In this document: piece by piece, positions 5,034 through 7,258 of the stretch | Numbering within the stretch: the first letter of the stretch is position 1 | How the letters are laid out: every line of letters begins with the position of its first letter | NCBI GenBank assembly: GCA_900552925.1 | Contig: USBH01000083.1 | Span: forward strand, 1 to 7,258 | DNA length: 7,258 nucleotides | Reading direction: 5' to 3' | Source: an uncultured Oscillospiraceae bacterium | GTDB taxonomy: Bacteria; Bacillota; Clostridia; Oscillospirales; Acutalibacteraceae | Position numbers and translations under genes: made by a program | The notes under the pieces: model-generated | Databases searched by the model: none | Told to the model about the DNA's origin: nothing | The model's input: the letters and a program-made list of their open reading frames with translations, nothing else

Positions 5034-5888
5034 ATGGCGAAAAAAGGCGGCCTCGGCAAGGGGCTTGACGCAATTTTTCACGACAATGCGCGCGCGGACG
5101 ACGGCGGCGCGGTGGAGCTGAATATCAACGAGCTGGAGCCGAACCGCGGCCAGCCGCGCAAGGAATTCAGCGAGGAAGCGATGCGCGAGCTGGCGGATTC
5201 GATCGCCCAGCACGGCGTTCTGCAGCCGCTGCTCGTGCGGCCGCTGCTCTCCGGCGGGTACCAGATCGTCGCCGGCGAGCGCCGGTGGCGCGCCTCCCGC
5301 ATGGCGGGGCTCGCGACCGTGCCGGCGCTGATCCGCGAGCTGACCGACAGCGAGGTCATGCAGATCGCGCTGATCGAGAACCTGCAGCGCGAGGATCTGA
5401 AGCCGCTCGAGGAGGCGCAGGGCTATCAGGCGCTGATGGAGGAGTTCGGCTTCACGCAGGACGAGATCTCCAAGTCGGTGGGCAAGTCCCGCCCGGCGGT
5501 CACGAACGCGCTGCGGCTGCTGAACCTGCCCGAAGCGGTGCGCGGCATGCTGGCGCGCGGCGACCTGAGCGCCGGCCACGCGCGCACGCTTCTGAGCTTC
5601 AAGGATGAGGCGGCGATGCTCGCGGCGGCCAAGCGCGTCGTGGCGGAGGGCCTCTCCGTGCGCGAGCTGGAGAAGATGGCCAAGAAGGCGAATGCGGAAA
5701 AGCCGGAGGCCGTCCGCTCCACGCGGCGCATCCGCTACTACGACGAGGCGGAGCTCGCGCTGCGCGATACGCTGAACCGCGTCGTGCACGTGGGCGGCAC
5801 GAAGAAAAAAGGCGTGCTGTCCATCGAATTCTACGGCGAAGATGACCTCAAAAATTTGCTCGATGAGTTGAAATTAAATAATCCGTAA
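5034..5888 (+). CDS. parB: Chromosome partitioning protein ParB (Spo0J)
   Basis: ParB/Spo0J loads at parS, uses CTP to close into a sliding clamp, recruits SMC/condensin and stimulates ParA ATPase. The 284-residue product has all the family parts in order: the basic N-terminal ParA-stimulating peptide KKGGLGKGLDAIF (3-15); the N-terminal CTPase domain with EPNRGQPRKEF (35-45), GERRWR (81-86) and ENLQR (115-119); the helix-turn-helix TQDEISKSVGKSRPAVTNALRLL (141-163) followed by LSAGHARTLL (178-187); and, after a linker, a C-terminal dimerisation domain (about 233-282). Arg in KSR and Gly in SAGHA agree with parS recognition. AGAAAGGA ends eight bases before the ATG. It is cotranscribed with parA (26-base gap). 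Its sites are at 701-716 and 4114-4129; unlike spo0J of B. subtilis, no parS is seen inside this gene. Confidence 0.97.
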   Translation: MAKKGGLGKGLDAIFHDNARADDGGAVELNINELEPNRGQPRKEFSEEAMRELADSIAQHGVLQPLLVRPLLSGGYQIVAGERRWRASRMAGLATVPALIRELTDSEVMQIALIENLQREDLKPLEEAQGYQALMEEFGFTQDEISKSVGKSRPAVTNALRLLNLPEAVRGMLARGDLSAGHARTLLSFKDEAAMLAAAKRVVAEGLSVRELEKMAKKANAEKPEAVRSTRRIRYYDEAELALRDTLNRVVHVGGTKKKGVLSIEFYGEDDLKNLLDELKLNNP

Positions 5889-5903
5889 CGGAGGGTATGA
5901 ACC

Positions 5904-7199
5904 ATGATTGACATCAAATTTCTCAGAGAGAACCCGGACGTCGTCCGCGAGAACATCAAAAAGAAGTTCCAGGACGCCAAACTGCCGCTCGTGGACGAAG
6001 TGATTGCGCTGGACGTTGAAAAGCGGCAGACGCAGCAGAAGGCGGACAGCCTGCGCGCCTCGCGCAACAAGCTCTCGAAGCAGATCGGCGCGCTGATGGG
6101 CCAGGGCAAGCGCGACGAGGCCGAGCAGGTCAAGGCGCAGGTCAAGGCGCAGTCCGACGAGCTGCTCGCGGCGGAGGCGAAGGAGAAGGAGCTCGACGAG
6201 CGCATCCTCAAGATCATGATGACGATCCCGAACATCATCGACCCGAGCGTGCCGATCGGCCGCGACGACAGCGAGAACGTCGAGGTCCAGCGTTACGGCG
6301 AGCCGGTCACGCCGGACTTCCCTGTGCCGTACCACACCGAGATCATGGAGCGCTTCAACGGCATCGACCTCGACGCCGCGCGCCGCGTCGCCGGCAACGG
6401 CTTCTACTATCTGATGGGCGACATCGCGCGCCTGCACTCGGCCGTCATCGCCTACGCGCGCGACTTCATGATCGACCGCGGCTTCACGTATGTGATCCCG
6501 CCGTACATGATCCGCAGCGACGTCGTCACCGGCGTCATGAGCTTCGCCGAGATGGACTCGATGATGTACAAGATCGAGGGCGAGGACCTCTACCTCGTCG
6601 GCACGAGCGAGCACTCGATGATCGGCAAGTTCATCGACCAGATTCTGCCCGAGGCCGAGCTGCCGCTGACGCTCACGAGCTATTCGCCCTGCTTCCGCAA
6701 GGAAAAGGGCGCGCACGGCATCGAGGAGCGCGGCGTGTACCGCATCCACCAGTTCGAGAAGCAGGAGATGATCGTCGTCTGCAAGCCCGAGGACTCGATG
6801 ATGTGGTACGACAAGCTCTGGAAGAACACGGTCGACCTGTTCCGCAGCATGGACATCCCGGTGCGCACGCTCGAGTGCTGCTCGGGCGACCTCGCGGACC
6901 TCAAGGTCAAGTCGGTCGACGTCGAGGCCTGGTCGCCGCGCCAGCAGAAGTACTTCGAGGTCGGCAGCTGCTCGAACCTCGGCGACGCACAGGCGCGCCG
7001 CCTGCGCATCCGCGTCAACGGCCCGGACGGCAAGTACCTCGCGCACACGCTGAACAACACGGTCGTTGCGCCGCCGCGCATGCTGATCGCGTTCCTTGAG
7101 AACAACCTGCAGGCCGACGGCAGCGTGACCATTCGCGAAGTGCTGCAGCCGTACATGGGCGGGCTGAAGGTCATGGTTCCCACCAATAAGAAGAACTGA
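5904..7199 (+). CDS. serS: Serine--tRNA ligase (SerRS), variant motif 3 subtype
   Basis: SerRS charges tRNA-Ser with serine in the cytoplasm. The 431-residue product is full length: an N-terminal tRNA-binding coiled-coil arm (about 30-105, Lys/Glu/Ala-rich), then the class II catalytic core. It shows the serine-site TSE (234-236), motif 2 SPCFRKEKG (261-269) with the loop GVYRIHQFEKQEM (277-289), SCSNLGDAQARRLRIR (355-370) and motif 3 LNNTVVAPPRMLIAFLEN (383-400), ending in the usual DGSVTIREVLQPYMGG. Common bacterial SerRS has LNGSGLAVGR at motif 3, so this form looks more like archaeal/eukaryotic enzymes (human LNATMCATTR). The invariant Arg and Glu are kept, so it should be active. GGAGGG (5890-5895) lies eight bases before the ATG. 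The gene is 15 bases after parB, so probably in its operon, with no room for a T-box leader between them. Confidence 0.96.
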   Translation: MIDIKFLRENPDVVRENIKKKFQDAKLPLVDEVIALDVEKRQTQQKADSLRASRNKLSKQIGALMGQGKRDEAEQVKAQVKAQSDELLAAEAKEKELDERILKIMMTIPNIIDPSVPIGRDDSENVEVQRYGEPVTPDFPVPYHTEIMERFNGIDLDAARRVAGNGFYYLMGDIARLHSAVIAYARDFMIDRGFTYVIPPYMIRSDVVTGVMSFAEMDSMMYKIEGEDLYLVGTSEHSMIGKFIDQILPEAELPLTLTSYSPCFRKEKGAHGIEERGVYRIHQFEKQEMIVVCKPEDSMMWYDKLWKNTVDLFRSMDIPVRTLECCSGDLADLKVKSVDVEAWSPRQQKYFEVGSCSNLGDAQARRLRIRVNGPDGKYLAHTLNNTVVAPPRMLIAFLENNLQADGSVTIREVLQPYMGGLKVMVPTNKKN

Positions 7200-7245
7200 G
7201 AACTGCACCGGGTTTTCCACATCCGGGCAGAAAAAGGTTGAAAAA

Positions 7246-7258
7246 CTGTCTCTTATAC
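7246..7258. other. Tn5 mosaic-end (Nextera-type) adapter remnant at the sequence end
   Basis: The last 13 bases, CTGTCTCTTATAC, are identical to the first 13 bases of the 19-base Tn5 mosaic-end adapter CTGTCTCTTATACACATCT. The match runs exactly to the end of the window, as expected for untrimmed adapter read-through at a contig end. It should not be read as genomic sequence. Bases 7200-7245, between the serS stop and this point, hold no gene and no T-tract terminator. Confidence 0.88.

Noticed and set aside
5897..5911. Tiny four-codon upstream frame overlapping the serS start
   Set aside because: Its ATG lies one base from the Shine-Dalgarno sequence, too close for initiation; the serS ATG has correct spacing.

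Overview
The window is a GC-rich bacterial chromosomal segment with strongly G/C-ending codons. It carries the replication-origin-proximal gene block typical of Firmicutes: mnmG (3' part), rsmG, noc, parA (soj), parB (spo0J) and serS, plus two GNAT acetyltransferase genes. The order, the presence of both a Noc-like and a canonical ParB, and the SerRS subtype point to a high-GC member of class Clostridia (Oscillospiraceae/Ruminococcaceae-like). Species cannot be fixed from the sequence. Nothing in the window looks like a phage, transposon, CRISPR or defence system.

Layout. Bases 1-1106 are the C-terminal part of mnmG, with a perfect 16-bp parS site inside the reading frame (701-716) and a perfect small inverted repeat just after it. 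rsmG (1152-1889) and a GNAT gene (1976-2413) follow on the same strand and end at a strong, probably bidirectional terminator (2434-2465). A second GNAT gene (2523-3071) runs the opposite way from a good promoter at 3104-3131. It is divergent from the noc-type gene (3246-4046, probable TTG start). A 20-bp hairpin (4071-4115) lies between noc and parA. It abuts a second, 15/16-match parS site (4114-4129), followed by an extended -10 promoter and the tight parA-parB-serS cluster (4243-7199, gaps of 26 and 15 bases).

How the genes work together. ParA, ParB and parS form the chromosome segregation machinery. ParB is expected to load on the two parS sites here, one inside mnmG and one at the noc/parA junction. 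The Noc-like paralogue carries specificity residues that differ from ParB in the way known to switch recognition from parS to the Noc-binding site, so it probably marks the nucleoid for division-site control. MnmG and RsmG modify tRNA wobble uridine and 16S rRNA, and SerS charges tRNA-Ser.

The last 13 bases (7246-7258) match the start of the Tn5/Nextera mosaic-end adapter and are most likely a library artefact, so genomic sequence probably stops at 7245 or just before. No wholly new system was found. The points most worth a second look are the parS sites and their flanking inverted repeats, the Noc start and specificity residues, the variant SerRS motif 3, and the adapter remnant.
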